From Rutpela maculata (Eukaryota > Arthropoda > Insecta > Coleoptera > Cerambycidae), in contig OW386290.2 in the NCBI GenBank assembly GCA_936432065.2, forward strand, positions 50,920,843 to 50,984,842: 64,000 nucleotides of DNA, written 5' to 3'. A program made the translations under genes and the position numbers. This document shows, piece by piece, positions 11,484-21,500 of this stretch (position 1 is its first letter; the number at the start of each line of letters is the position of its first letter). The notes below the pieces were generated by a model that was not told where the DNA came from, did no database searches, and was given only the letters and a program-made list of their open reading frames with translations.

Positions 11484-11837
11484 AGTGGCAGATCAATATC
11501 GAAGAGTTCTATCGTTTCCAATGGAAAGAAGAGCGGAAGTACTAATTCCTCAACGGCGTCCTCGCCCGATCTAACGGCGCACGCCCATTCAAGAGCCCCC
11601 TTATCTGAAGCAAGTGACGACTCGTCCTTGACGAGCGAAGACTTGGAGCATCTAGCAGGAGGCTACATAGACAGCGACACTGGTCTGGAAAGTATGTCCA
11701 GCGCCGAAATTGCCGCAAAGGCTTGCAGTGTATGTCAGGACAGGCCTGGCAGCACTACAGGGCCGAGCACTGAGGCCCTTATCCAGGAGGTGACAAGATT
11801 AAAATGCGACAAGTTGGATTTGTTGAGACAGAATGTG
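11484..11837 (+). CDS. Rapgap1: Rapgap1 penultimate coding exon: Ser-rich tail and start of coiled coil
   Basis: The acceptor is TTCTTTTAG at 11483 and the exon reads in phase 0 from SGRSISKSSIVSNGKKSGST. It is Ser/Thr-rich, with clusters such as SDDSSLTSED that look like phosphorylation-prone linker. The block DSDTGLESMSSAE resembles the DTGLES motif I recall from the C-terminal tail of vertebrate RAP1GAP. The exon closes with EALIQEVTRLKCDKLDLLRQ, a heptad-like start of a coiled coil that continues in the next exon. The donor is GTG|gtaagt at 11838. The exon is 118 codons, phase 0 at both ends. A TTG-started reading at 11628 is just an internal part of this frame. Confidence 0.87.
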
Positions 11838-12432
11838 GTAAGTATCGCTCATATATTCTTATTATGACGTTAAATTCGGTTGCACAAGTCAATATATTTT
11901 AGCAAAATCGTCTAAAAGATAAAAAGTAAAAAAAAATCTCATAATATAACAATATCAACTAATACATGCATTTCAAACGCCGATGATGTCACAGCGGCAG
12001 TCTGTAGGGAAGTTTATCATAAAATCATGGAGAATAAAAGGAGGAGCAAACTGTAATGTAACTACGTCTGCAAAAGATAATTCCCTTCTTCTTTGATTAA
12101 AGTACAGCATGCTTACTCTTTCTCTTTAATCTCGATCTACTAAACACTCTCAGTTAAATGTCCAGTTAACTTTCGACAGATGAGGTTACTTTGTTGTCAA
12201 CTTTTTCCTCTTTTTCTGTTCTGCATGTAAGTTCATAGCTAACTACTCTTATGACATGTTATGCTTAGAGTTTTTCTTCCAAATTAAACATATAATGAAA
12301 TGAACAGCTTCCCCACTACATTTTATACATTTTTCAAAATTCGTCAGCAATCGAATTATAGTTAGTTTTCTTATGATTGTTTGACTTTATAGGCAAGAGA
12401 AGAGTCAAAAGTTAATATTGCTTCTAAAGACT

Positions 12433-13004
12433 CTTTTTCATAGTCGCGAAATTCGCAAGTTTTTAGCGAATTTCGGTTTTTAACATATTTTTTATTTTGT
12501 CCCATACTCACACAATGCGAAATTCGCTTTAACGCATTTGCGATGTCGCAAAAAAGTTGAACTATTTTCAACTTTTTCGCGATAAAATCTAACGTTCTAA
12601 CCTAACAACTTGAATTTTGTCGTCTTTGTGATATATTTTAGTCCCACTTTTTGCAAAAGTATTTCAAATTGACATGAAGTCATTCTCATATAATTTAGAT
12701 ATTTGGGTGCATCACACGCATTTCTATTATTAAATTGTGTGTTCCTTTCTTTGCAAAATTATTTTCTCACTCAAAAAGTCTTTTTCTTATACACTTTCAC
12801 TCTTTTTTTGTGGCGTAAATGCCAAATATAATTTTATATTTCAAAGCAATAGAGGTACCTTTGATCAACATCCATCTTTTTTTTAATTTATGAATCTCCA
12901 AGCTTCTCGCCGCAATAAAGTTAAGATTTCCCACCGCGAATATATTTGAATTAGTTTTTATAACATTTCGCTTAAAAGTAGCGAATTTCGCGACTATGAA
13001 AAAG
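12433..13004. mobile_element. MITE with 24-bp perfect inverted ends
   Basis: CTTTTTCATAGTCGCGAAAT opens the element (12433-12456 is the arm) and its exact complement closes it at 12981-13004. GCGAATTTCG-type words recur inside both ends as sub-terminal repeats. There is no credible transposase. No target duplication could be assigned, so the superfamily is open. It sits in the Rapgap1 intron 11838-15873. Confidence 0.75.
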
Positions 13005-13306
13005 AACCTTAACTTTGCTCTATTTCTTGTTTGTGATGGCAAATGTCAATTTATAATATTATATCTTGGTCTATGTAGTAAAATAGTAAGGGCCGGTTTT
13101 ATAGGTACAGATTAAACCAAGGTTTAACTAAAGTTTAAACTGAAGTTTTACTGGAGGTTTAAACATTAGATTTTAGTGTTCGCTAAAATGCCGTTTTATA
13201 GGTGCTTGTCAAGATCGTCAGTTCTATCGCTATTTTGTTAGTTGGTAGCATGGAGACAAATTGACGATTGATGTCATTTTCATTACTGTTACTTTGACTT
13301 TTCGCA

Positions 13307-13411
13307 ATGAGTGACAAAACATCTTTAAATTTCAACGACAGGGAAATCAAACCATTGATTGAATTAGTTAAAAAGCGTAAAGATGTAATCGAATACAAGA
13401 GAAGTGAATAA
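13307..13411 (+). pseudogene. Harbinger Myb/SANT-like DNA-binding protein, N-terminal remnant
   Basis: 34 codons from ATG: MSDKTSLNFNDREIKPLIEL, then VKKRKDVIEYKRSE and a stop, followed in frame by MWAN. The pattern of a short acidic start, then a LIELVKK helix and an IE-K-KRS segment, is that of the Myb/SANT-like accessory protein encoded by PIF/Harbinger elements, which binds the transposon ends and helps the transposase. Only the first third remains. The assignment leans on its position inside an element with Harbinger ends. Confidence 0.65.
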
Positions 13412-13437
13412 ATGTGGGCTAATATGTACTAATACAC

Positions 13438-13610
13438 TATGCACACATTCTTTAGATATTCGAAATCGATCTATAAATTCTTTGTTATTCCATATCTGTA
13501 AATGATCAGGTCTCGCGGAATTTTCGTGCACGTCGAGGTGCTTCTATTATATTTATAACACCATCTTCATCGCTTGATAAAATGTCCTCAAAAATATCGA
13601 AAATGTCCAT
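13438..13610 (-). pseudogene. Harbinger transposase, N-terminal remnant
   Basis: The minus strand from 13610 reads MDIFDIFEDILSSDEDGVIN, then a basic RRARKFRE segment. After a small frameshift and stop near 13506 it continues PDHLQIWNNKEFIDRFRISK. The latter resembles the conserved block before the DDE domain of Harbinger (DDE_Tnp_4-type) transposases. The catalytic domain is absent. It converges on the Myb-like remnant at 13307-13411. Confidence 0.7.
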
Positions 13611-14059
13611 TTTCTATAACTTTTCTTTACAGAATATATAAAAGTAATTATTTGTAGGTTAAGCTGAAATTTGAAGTTTGCATTGAGTGTAAAATCCTTC
13701 AAAATATTGCTAATTAATCAACGTAAGCGTGCATAAGCCTAAGTTTGGCGTTTAAACTTAAGATTGGCAGTTACTGGCAGATATAAAACGTACTTTTTGA
13801 AAAACTCAGAGTTAACTATCCGGCCTATAAAACCGGCCCTAAATGATTTCGCAATATAAAACACAGGTTGGTGATTGACTTCTTAGCTTTACATAAACCC
13901 ATATTTTGAAATAAACTAAAAAGGACCATTTTTAAGACAAAAATCAAGCTTAAAATAACAGCTTGTCAGAAATTTCATAAAGTGTGGTTATAAACATTTA
14001 ATATAAACACAAGTGAGTTAGCTGCAATGTTAAATTAGATTTTTCAAAATTTTCTTGCT

Positions 14060-14990
14060 AGAGCGGGAGCTAGGTGACTTTTTCGGCAGCTCATCGTTTT
14101 ATGAACTTTGAGATATTTTTATGGTTTAATGGATGATAACGATTCATAAAATCGACTTCTGGTGGGGCACCTCCTGTCAGGAGCTTCACGAACACTGTTT
14201 AAAAATCAGTGAAATTACGTCATCGTTACAAGGCTCATTTTGTTTGTGTGTACACATTTTATGTTTAGAATGAATAAAATAAGGTCGCCAGAAAGTGTGG
14301 GCCGTCAGGAGGCGCAGCCAGAAAGATAATAATGATACAATACATCTGAGGCACGGTACGGAGTCAAGTCAGCCGAAAGTGTTAAATTCCTGTATATTTA
14401 AGAGCCTATGGTACTTTTGTTGACACTAAGAACTTTACGGGGAGGCTATTCTATTGTTGAAGGAGCTTATATTTACGTTTTAAAAAGGAGCCAGAACTTG
14501 TAACGATGAGTTTAGAGTTCTGAGATGAAATATGCGAAAAAATATCCAATTTTCTTCAAAAATCCTAAACATTTTCTTTCTGGCTAGCCTTACTGACGGG
14601 AGTTTCTTTCTGGGAATTTTTTTCTGTGTTCAAAACATTTAAATAAACATGCTCAACCTTAAAAAAGTTTGTAACGATCATGTTATATAACTCCGTTTTT
14701 TTACATCTTTCACCTTTCTGGTTACGCCCCTGATGGCCCACACTTTCTGGCGATCTTATTTTATTCATTCTAAACATAATATGTGTACACACAAAAAAAA
14801 TCGGCTTTGTAACGATGATATAATTTCACTGATTTTTATATCTTGAACCATGGCCAACTCAACGGGCTGACATATGCCAGAAGTCTATTTTGTCGTTATT
14901 TAAGTTCGATAGAATTAATCAGCGCATAGAAAATGCTTGTAACGATGAGTGTCTGAAACTTAGCTTCCGCACCATGCCTCATCGTAATCC
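14060..14990. repeat. Long inverted-repeat (fold-back) element
   Basis: The best-preserved arms are about 14205-14330 and 14700-14840. They share AATCAGTGAAATTA, a TGTGTGTACACAT word, TATGTTTAGAATGAATAAAA and CGCCAGAAAGTGTGGGCC. Weaker pairing continues outward (GACTTCTGG, CTCATCGTT) to about 14060 and 14990. TAACGATGA or its complement recurs at least five times. No coding content is seen in the roughly 370-bp centre. Location: Rapgap1 last intron. Confidence 0.7.
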
Positions 14991-15288
14991 GATGCGTCAT
15001 CTCAGTTTTATGTAGCATACTGGGTTGGTCCAAAAATGACTTAATTTTTTATAGAAGGTCTCGATCCCCCAATTTGTTTCCAAATCAGAAAAAGTATTTT
15101 GTCGTTTTTCAAAATTTTGATTTTAAATGGTGCCTATGGAGACATGAAGTTTCCTATTTAAATTGCCCGGGGAAAAAATCACTTTTTGGGATTTTTTGAA
15201 TAATTTTTCAGGATTAGGGAAAATCTTGCATTAAAATTATAGGACTTGGAGAGGGCTATGCTACGAAGAATTTGATGTATATACATAT

Positions 15289-15397
15289 GGGTTTGTCACC
15301 CCCAAGACACCTCCACGGTGCCCCAAATATACCCTTAATGTAAATTCTACAGGTAGTTTTCGGGGCACCGTGGAGGTGTGTTAGGGGTGACAAACCC
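15289..15397. repeat. 109-bp hairpin, about 40-bp arms
   Basis: GGGTTTGTCACCCCCAAGAC at 15289 pairs with the segment ending GGGGTGACAAACCC at 15397, with a few mismatches. The inner stem CACCTCCACGGTGCCCC pairs with GGGGCACCGTGGAGGTG. The loop is about 30 nt. It is probably a tiny fold-back element in the Rapgap1 last intron. Confidence 0.8.
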
Positions 15398-15873
15398 AGA
15401 GATGGGTCGAGGAAACTTTCCACATTTGATAAAAGCCATGTAAATAATATAATTGTATGCACCTATTTGGTATCACAATGAAGCTTGCATCATCACGAAT
15501 CAGATTTCACTATAAAATAGCCTATCAAAATAACCAATGGAAAGTTAGAAGGAAAACTTCCTGGAAACTTTCCGTTTTGAAAACTCCGAAAGATTCCAGG
15601 AAGTTTTCCTACGTACGAAATTATGAATTACGAATATAACATGTTAACCGAACCTGACTTCAAAATTAATTATTTTTTGCACTTCGTTTAATTTTCTGAT
15701 CGTATTTGGCTTTGCTTCATAGTAGGTACTCTTTGTAAGGATCATTGAACAAGTCTTTTTCATTCTTACTTTCCATAATAAACAAAACAAATAGGCACCA
15801 AGTAATAGAACACAATCTGCCGGTCTAATTTGCGGCAGATCATGATGAACTAATTGTTAATTTATTATTGCAG

Positions 15874-16014
15874 AATTGTCAGCGAGACATCAAACGGTTA
15901 AGAGAGAAGGAACTGGGTCTACAAGGCGATTTGGCAGTGGCAACGAAAGAAATTATACGATTGCGAGAACTGCTGAAAGATTACAGTCCGAATGGTGACA
16001 GATCTCCAATATAA
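15874..16014 (+). CDS. Rapgap1: Rapgap1 last coding exon: C-terminal coiled coil and stop
   Basis: The acceptor is TTATTATTGCAG at 15873. Phase 0 reading gives NCQRDIKRLREKELGLQGDL, then AVATKEIIRLRELLKDYSP and NGDRSPI before TAA at 16012-16014. Joined to the previous exon, the segment from EALIQEV to RELLKDY is a continuous charged heptad-like helix, probably a dimerisation or partner-binding coiled coil at the extreme C-terminus. The length (46 residues) and phase fit the upstream exon exactly. The role of this tail is inferred. The exon call itself is strong. Confidence 0.88.
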   Translation, partial: NCQRDIKRLREKELGLQGDLAVATKEIIRLRELLKDYSPNGDRSPI

Positions 16015-17159
16015 AATCCTATGAAATAACTATGCTCTAAGCTTTTTCTGTTTTATACTATTTGTCTTTTAAATTTATAGGCTTTTTTATTTTGTTTCTT
16101 CATTTTTTAATGAAATGTTGTTTCAGTTTTCCCTTACGTAAATTAGAAGTTCTGTTCTTTTAAAAATTATACGTGTGTAATTATTGTTTTAATATTTAAA
16201 ATATATAATTACTACCTATTCTATATTAAATGCAATAGCTTAGAAAAATCTGTACGTAACAATGTCAATTAGATGTTTGCACACAAAATATATTAAAATA
16301 AAAAAGGATTTCACATCACACTCTTCTTTCTTAACTACTTGAATACTGTTTCTTTTTTGTTTTGTGATATTTTTTTTTGTATTTTTATAAATTTATTTTC
16401 TTCGAGGATTTTATGTTTAGTTTTTAGATATTTATTAATGTATAATGATTATCTGTATATTATTATTAAATACAAACTTTACCAACATAATTATACCAAA
16501 GTTAACATTCCCCAAAAATTCTGTTTCAGAAAATTTAATTATTTACTAAGTGTATATAACAAAGTATTTATTAGCATTAAGTTTTTTTTGTATTTAGAAG
16601 GAAACATAGTTTGTGCAGATATTGTTATAGATTCTTTATTTTTACTTTGTTCATATATTTTTAAGTTTGTACAACTGCAATATGTATTACTAAAGTTTAG
16701 TATGAGTATATTATGTAGGTTTTATGTACATAAATTCTCTTATTCGCTTCCAGTTTTCGTTTGTCCAAAAAACTGTCATGGCCTTTCTAGATGAAAATTA
16801 GTATTTCTTGAAGTGATAAAAATTGTTTATGCAGAAATTCTGTCGAGCCCTTCGACAGGATTTGATGCGATATATGTGTAATATATAAGAATAATATATA
16901 ACCTATTCTTTATTCTGAAAAAGCTTTTATTATCGTTTAAGTACCTAATAATCTAAGTGTTCTTTTGTACAAGTTATATAATTGTTTTTTATGTACCTTG
17001 ATTTTGTCTTTGACAATATTTTTTGCTGCATCAAAATCTAATAAAAACATCTATAATATATGTAAATCTGTGTTTAATTTAGTTCATTTACCCTGTGTGA
17101 TCAACAAACCGAAAGATGACTATTAAAAAAAAAAACAAACTACAATGTGCATAAATAAA
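16015..17159 (+). other. Rapgap1: Rapgap1 3' UTR and candidate poly(A) signals
   Basis: AT-rich sequence follows the stop. AATAAA hexamers occur at 16297-16302 and at 17154-17159, so both a short (about 300 nt) and a long (about 1.15 kb) 3' UTR are possible. The open frame at 16339-16794 is A/T-driven (rich in F, Y, I, L, N) and not credible as protein. Confidence 0.5.
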
Positions 17160-17734
17160 AACGTAGAAAGTTAAAGAAGCTTCTCAATTTAAATAATTTC
17201 ATAAACAGAAACAAGAAGGCTGGCCTGCACAGCAATAATAAAGATCAGGAAATACAACGGATTGCTTTGATTGATATTTGATTAAATTCCACCCTTCAAG
17301 TTGTTTGTACCGTGCACAACTTTTATTTCAAGAGTCTGAACTACCTTTTGGCAGGTTCCCAGCAAGCACACTGTATATTCATTTTTTTCGAGTTCCAGTA
17401 TTTTGTCAATATAATTTTTATTTTATTTTAAATTTCAAGGAAAACGCAACATGAATTTTTAACAAACTTTCGCTTCAAATAAACTCTCACATCTTCAGAA
17501 CGCGTTGTTTACATTTAGCCAACGAAAGAATTTCAAAACGATGTTCGTTTACTTTATAAAATTTAGATAACGAAACTTAATGCAGGGAACGACGAGAAAT
17601 TGTATACAAACTGGGATGTGCTTTAACCGTTAGAAGTAAGCCTATGTGACTCCACGGAGAGAAAATAATTTTAAATGCGTATACGTAGAAACTACGTCAC
17701 GGGGTAGGGAACATAAATACCGAGCTCACACGAA

Positions 17735-17910
17735 CCTCGTGGCACTTCCTCTTGGAGACTCGCTTTGTAAGTAAACTCCTGGAAAAGTGCACCGCTCCCA
17801 GTACAGGTACTTAGAGCATAAATTCAAGGAATACTTCCCTCATGTCCTTTGGAGACTCGCTTTGCAAGTAAACTGCAAAGGCATGAACTTCGCGACAACT
17901 GCCCAGCGCA
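17735..17910 (+). repeat. Direct repeat copy 1 (internally duplicated)
   Basis: GGAGACTCGCTTTGTAAGTA then CTCCTGGAAAAGTGCACCGC, followed by a second GGAGACTCGCTTTGCAAGTA about 89 bp on. The whole block recurs in the same orientation at 19935-20112, so two copies about 2.2 kb apart bracket the long-TIR element. Confidence 0.7.
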
Positions 17911-18059
17911 CATAATAGGGTCATTTAGTGATAGGGCAGTTTCCTACTTTTTCTTCCTCATTTTAAAGTATAACAAACCAATAGCCTCAGAAAAAAATTT
18001 CAGCTCAATTGAATCAATAGCCACAGAGATATTCGCATTTGAATAGAAACACGCTCGGC

Positions 18060-19690
18060 CGGCCAACAGTCCGTAGAGTGACGTCACTTGGTGTGCACCG
18101 ATACCTATATTAGAGCAGCGATTTCGTAAGTCTATCGTGTCGTTTTTTTTTTTGGCGTAAAATCAGGTCAAACATGTTAGGTTCCTTTGAGTATGTCACC
18201 GGGCATATGAAATCATATTTTACGACATTTTTTTTGTGGTCTCGAACTTTTTAAATCAATAAAAAGTGAAAAAAACGTATTTTTAAATAAAATTGTTTTT
18301 TTTTGTTTCCACCACCATATTTTTAAAACTATTAAAGGTACCGAAATTTGTTTTGTATCAAATTACAGGTCACACTGTAGCGCTTTTACCAATATAAACG
18401 GTTTGGGCACAATTTGCACTTTCATTTCTCTAAAAATCAGATAAACTAAAAATATATATTTTATGTATTGAAATCTTCACCAATCGATAAACTTTTTTAT
18501 TTTTGAAAATATTTACACACATGCAGCGAAGAAAATAAAGAAGTGGTGGTTGTCGAAAATCATTAAGTATTCATTGTTCGGATAAAAATTGTGCAAATCG
18601 AAAATGTGCTTGTTTTAAGGAAGGCCTAAAATGTTGCAACGAGTGCAAATGTCGTTCCTGTAACAACATTATTAAAGATTTCCAGGCAGATATGAACGAA
18701 TTAGAATGCTATTAATGTAGGGCCTACATAAACTACATACTACATATTTATCTATCAAAATAGAAAATTTATTTCAACAATAAAACTCATTTTATGCGTA
18801 CGTTTTTACTTTCATTCATTTGAAATTGTCTAATAAACTTACCAATTAGGTGGGTAGTTAGTAACACTGATTGATATTTATAGATTAGGTATTTATATCT
18901 ACCTACCTGTCTTTTTATTATTAAAAGGAGACTATTTTATATTTATTGTACAATTTCTTAATATTAACAACATATGATCAATACTACTGTACAATATATG
19001 AAATATTGAACAATAATATTGATTCCCTAGATGCGTTTGATCACTACTGGTTTTGTATCTATTGATATAAGTTAAACTACTACATACACCCCGACCGGGA
19101 CCGTCAGATCGTTGCAGTCGGCAGGCTTGCTACAGCCGAGCGCGTAAGAATATGACTGGTCCGTTAAAAAAAATCGCTGACTCAATACTATGAACGGGAC
19201 ATGAAAAATTTTTATCCTAAAAACTTTTTTCAACTATTGGCTTCAATTTGTACGCATCATGTATATACAAATTTTCATAAAGAAATTTTTTTCTCGATTG
19301 TCTAAAATTACGCTACTGAAAATAACAAGTTTGAGTTTCCTATTATTTTTCCAACTAAAAAAAAAATAAATCGGGTTTACATGGGACGTTGTTCGAAGCG
19401 CTTTTGTGTCTACTTTAATCTAAAAAAAAATAGCTTGATAGCACAAATATTTTCAGAGATATAGCGGTGGAGACGTTAAAAAACATATTTCATTAAAAAT
19501 CTATTTGTTTGAGTTTTTCCGAAATAAAAAAGTTCTCGACCACCAGAAAATGTAAAAAATGATTTCGTGTACACGATTATCTTACTAAAGAATCCCACTA
19601 AGTCTGGTTTGGTTCTACGCCGTTTTTTTTTCTTGAAAACTAAGCGACTTTACTTCCAGATTTTACTCTACTAACTTGCATTCACAGCCG
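18060..19690. mobile_element. DNA transposon remnant with long (about 500-bp) diverged terminal inverted repeats
   Basis: The left end, about 18060-18480, reads like a diverged inverted copy of the right end at 19185-19680. Paired blocks include GGCGTA, a TTTTACGACATTTT word, and a TCCACC-CATAT-T block followed by AAAATATT-type sequence. TGACGTCA-type words lie just outside both ends. A cysteine-rich coding remnant occupies the centre. A near-identical copy of the right end alone lies inverted at 2811-3300. The superfamily is not determined. The long TIRs exclude typical Tc1/mariner or PIF MITEs. Confidence 0.6.
18542..18715 (+). pseudogene. CXC (tesmin-like) cysteine-rich C-terminal fragment
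   Basis: The open frame after a TAA at 18536 gives 57 residues to a TAA at 18713-18715: SGGCRKSLSIHCSDKNCANR, then KCACFKEGLKCCNECKCRSC, NN and an acidic tail. The spacing C-x4-C-x3-C-x-C-x6-C-C-x2-C-x-C-x2-C resembles the CXC/tesmin zinc-binding pattern. There is no in-frame ATG, so it is the end of a longer protein, presumably the protein of the surrounding long-TIR element. Its function is not known to me; DNA binding would be an inference. Confidence 0.5.
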
Positions 19691-19934
19691 TGTTCACTGG
19701 GCGGATCAGCCATCTGACGTCACAACTCGACTACATGCTATCCCAAGCGTTTTTAAGCGCGCCGACTTTAATAATCTTTTTATACATGAAGGCGACGTCA
19801 GAAAATTCTAATTTTTGGCATACTTACTATACTCACCAAGTTCTTTCAGAATATGTAATAATAAAAAAATGTTAAATGAGCCTATTAAGGAAAAACAAAT
19901 ACAAGTAAGAAGAAACAATTCGCCACAGTTTGAG

Positions 19935-20112
19935 TCAACTTCTTTTCTTCGGAGACTCGCTTGCCAGTAAACTCCTGGAAAAGTGCACCGCTCCCAGCAC
20001 AAGTACCTAGAGCGCGAAGTCAAGAAGTACTTCCCTAGTGGCTTTGTAGACTCGCTTGCAAGTAAACTGCAAAGGCACGAACTTCGAGGCAACCGCCTAG
20101 CACCAATAATTG
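19935..20112 (+). repeat. Direct repeat copy 2 (internally duplicated)
   Basis: This is a diverged copy of 17735-17910, with the same two GGAGACTCGCTT / TAGACTCGCTTGCAAGTAAA sub-units about 95 bp apart and the same CTGGAAAAGTGCACCGCTCC core. It continues into CGAGGCAACCGCCTAGCACC where copy 1 has a related CGCGACAACTGCCCAGCGCA. Confidence 0.7.
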
Positions 20113-20159
20113 AGGAAAAACAGTACAAGTCATAAGAAATAATTCGTCCACGGTTTTAG

Positions 20160-20401
20160 TCAACCACAAAGAAGACGGACGACGGTTATTACGACGCTAG
20201 TGACCGCGATGTCAGGGGAGCTAAATGAAGTGTCGGTTTGCGGACCTGGACACAAAAATATTGGCGAACGACGGCGCCGAGGGAACCGAGATGGGGGACT
20301 TAAGTCTCGTCGTAGGAACAGGTAATATTGGCATCGGAATGAGCTTTTATTTCATGGGTGTAATTTTACGGTTCAGCATCAACCCGTCGCGGATTTACTG
20401 A
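20160..20401 (+). other. CpG-rich block with a 58-codon ORF; possible 5' exon
   Basis: This short block stands out from the AT-rich surroundings in GC and CpG content. An ATG at 20225 opens 58 codons (MKCRFADLDTKILANDGAEG...) ending TGA at 20399-20401. A second ATG at 20209 is in another frame. A donor-like CAG|gtaata sits at 20321/20322. It could be a promoter-proximal exon of an unidentified transcript, or even an upstream exon of spen about 37 kb away, but there is no homology to support either. Confidence 0.25.
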
Positions 20402-20659
20402 TAATTCATTGTATTTTATATCCTGGTATGGGCACACGGGGATTTTATATGGTTTTGTGGAACCTAGAGCTGTTAGGTTAATTTTATTTTAATTTTCAAG
20501 GGTAGTTATTTGTTATTTGGTTGTTTATAAAATTTAGGCCTCATCCATTTTAACGCACTATTGCCTTATGCAGCTGATATAATGTGCGACAAGGTGAGCC
20601 AATGACTTTGTAGGTAAAATTGATTTTTATGTCAATAATTAAAATCGTCAATAATACAT

Positions 20660-21225
20660 ATACGGAGGACCGTCCAGTGTGATTGTTGCGTTAGAACTGA
20701 CACGATTCAATATAACAACAAATAGGTAAATAAAGCAGGCGCCGGCGTCTGTAATTTACAAATACACCGCCGTTTGGGCAATATTTAAATTCGAAAATCC
20801 GTCGGCACTGTAACTTTTGAAGTCTGCACGACAGATGGTTAAAACTACCATACTCGAGTAGGACATCTGGGGTGCAGTGACCCTGTTTTATCACTTCGGT
20901 GGAACTTTTGCCATCAGCTGTTAAATAAGCAGTAGAGATACCGGGTAAAACAACTTTTCCAGATTTGTTAAAATTGTTTGCTCATTCATTAAATAACTGG
21001 TCATTGCCAGGGGTTCAACTTCGTAATTACGATTTGTCCCATCTACGCACCTACACATTGCATCGAATGTGTTTGAACGACCAAAATTAATATATCTGGA
21101 AATTTCCGCAACTTGATTCTTCTTTTTGTTCGAGATATTTCTCACAGTGATGTAAGAATTTCCACTATAACTGCCTCCGGCAGGCAAATAAGACGGAACC
21201 CTCTGTCATTTTAATCTTGATTTTC
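20660..21225 (-). pseudogene. Unrecognised, frameshifted coding-like block
   Basis: The minus strand from 21187 reads MPAGGSYSGNSYITVRNISN... through DAMCRCVDGTNRNYEVEPLA. The sense then appears to pass to another frame near 20960 (NKSGKVVLPGISTAYLTADG, then EVIKQGHCTPDVLLEYGSFN) ending about 20700. The residue mix is protein-like rather than A/T-driven, and the two frames abut, as in a gene with one frameshift. I do not recognise the family. There is no start, splice or terminus evidence, so it could be a decayed element gene. Confidence 0.25.
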
Positions 21226-21297
21226 AGTTACCTATTTGTTGCTATATTTCAGTGTCACAGACATAGCAATTGCACAGTGTCGAGACTACTGTTATGT

Positions 21298-21500
21298 GCT
21301 TTTGACGATTGTCATTTATGTAACACAATTTCGTTGGCTGACGATTGTCAGTAATAATCAAATATGTACGTCTCGATTGAGACTCAGGAAAAAAGGTGGT
21401 TTTTGACGATTGTCATTTATTTAATACAATTTCATTGGCTGACGATTGTCAGTAATAATCAAAGTATGTACGTCTTGATTGAGACCCAGATGATATACAC
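21298..21500. repeat. Tandem repeat, 101-bp unit, two copies
   Basis: TTTGACGATTGTCATTTAT at 21301 recurs at 21402. TTGGCTGACGATTGTCAGTA and GTACGTCTCGATTGAGAC also recur at the same 101-bp spacing. The right end (GAGACCC at 21481-21487) is where the 8,881-bp duplication begins. Confidence 0.8.

Larger units (their letters stand above)
13087..13842. mobile_element. PIF/Harbinger deletion derivative with TAA target duplication
   Basis: The element 13090-13839 (750 bp) has ends GGGCCGGTTTTATAGG and the complement CCTATAAAACCGGCCC, flanked by TAA at 13087-13089 and 13840-13842. The 3-bp target duplication is typical of PIF/Harbinger. It still carries the first part of a Myb/SANT-like ORF (+ strand, 13307) and of the transposase ORF (- strand, 13610), facing each other. 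The middle of the element has been lost. Confidence 0.88.

Noticed and set aside
16339..16794. 151-codon ORF after the Rapgap1 stop
   Set aside because: Composition is driven by A/T (Phe, Tyr, Ile, Leu, Asn); it lies in the 3' UTR region and has no recognisable domain.
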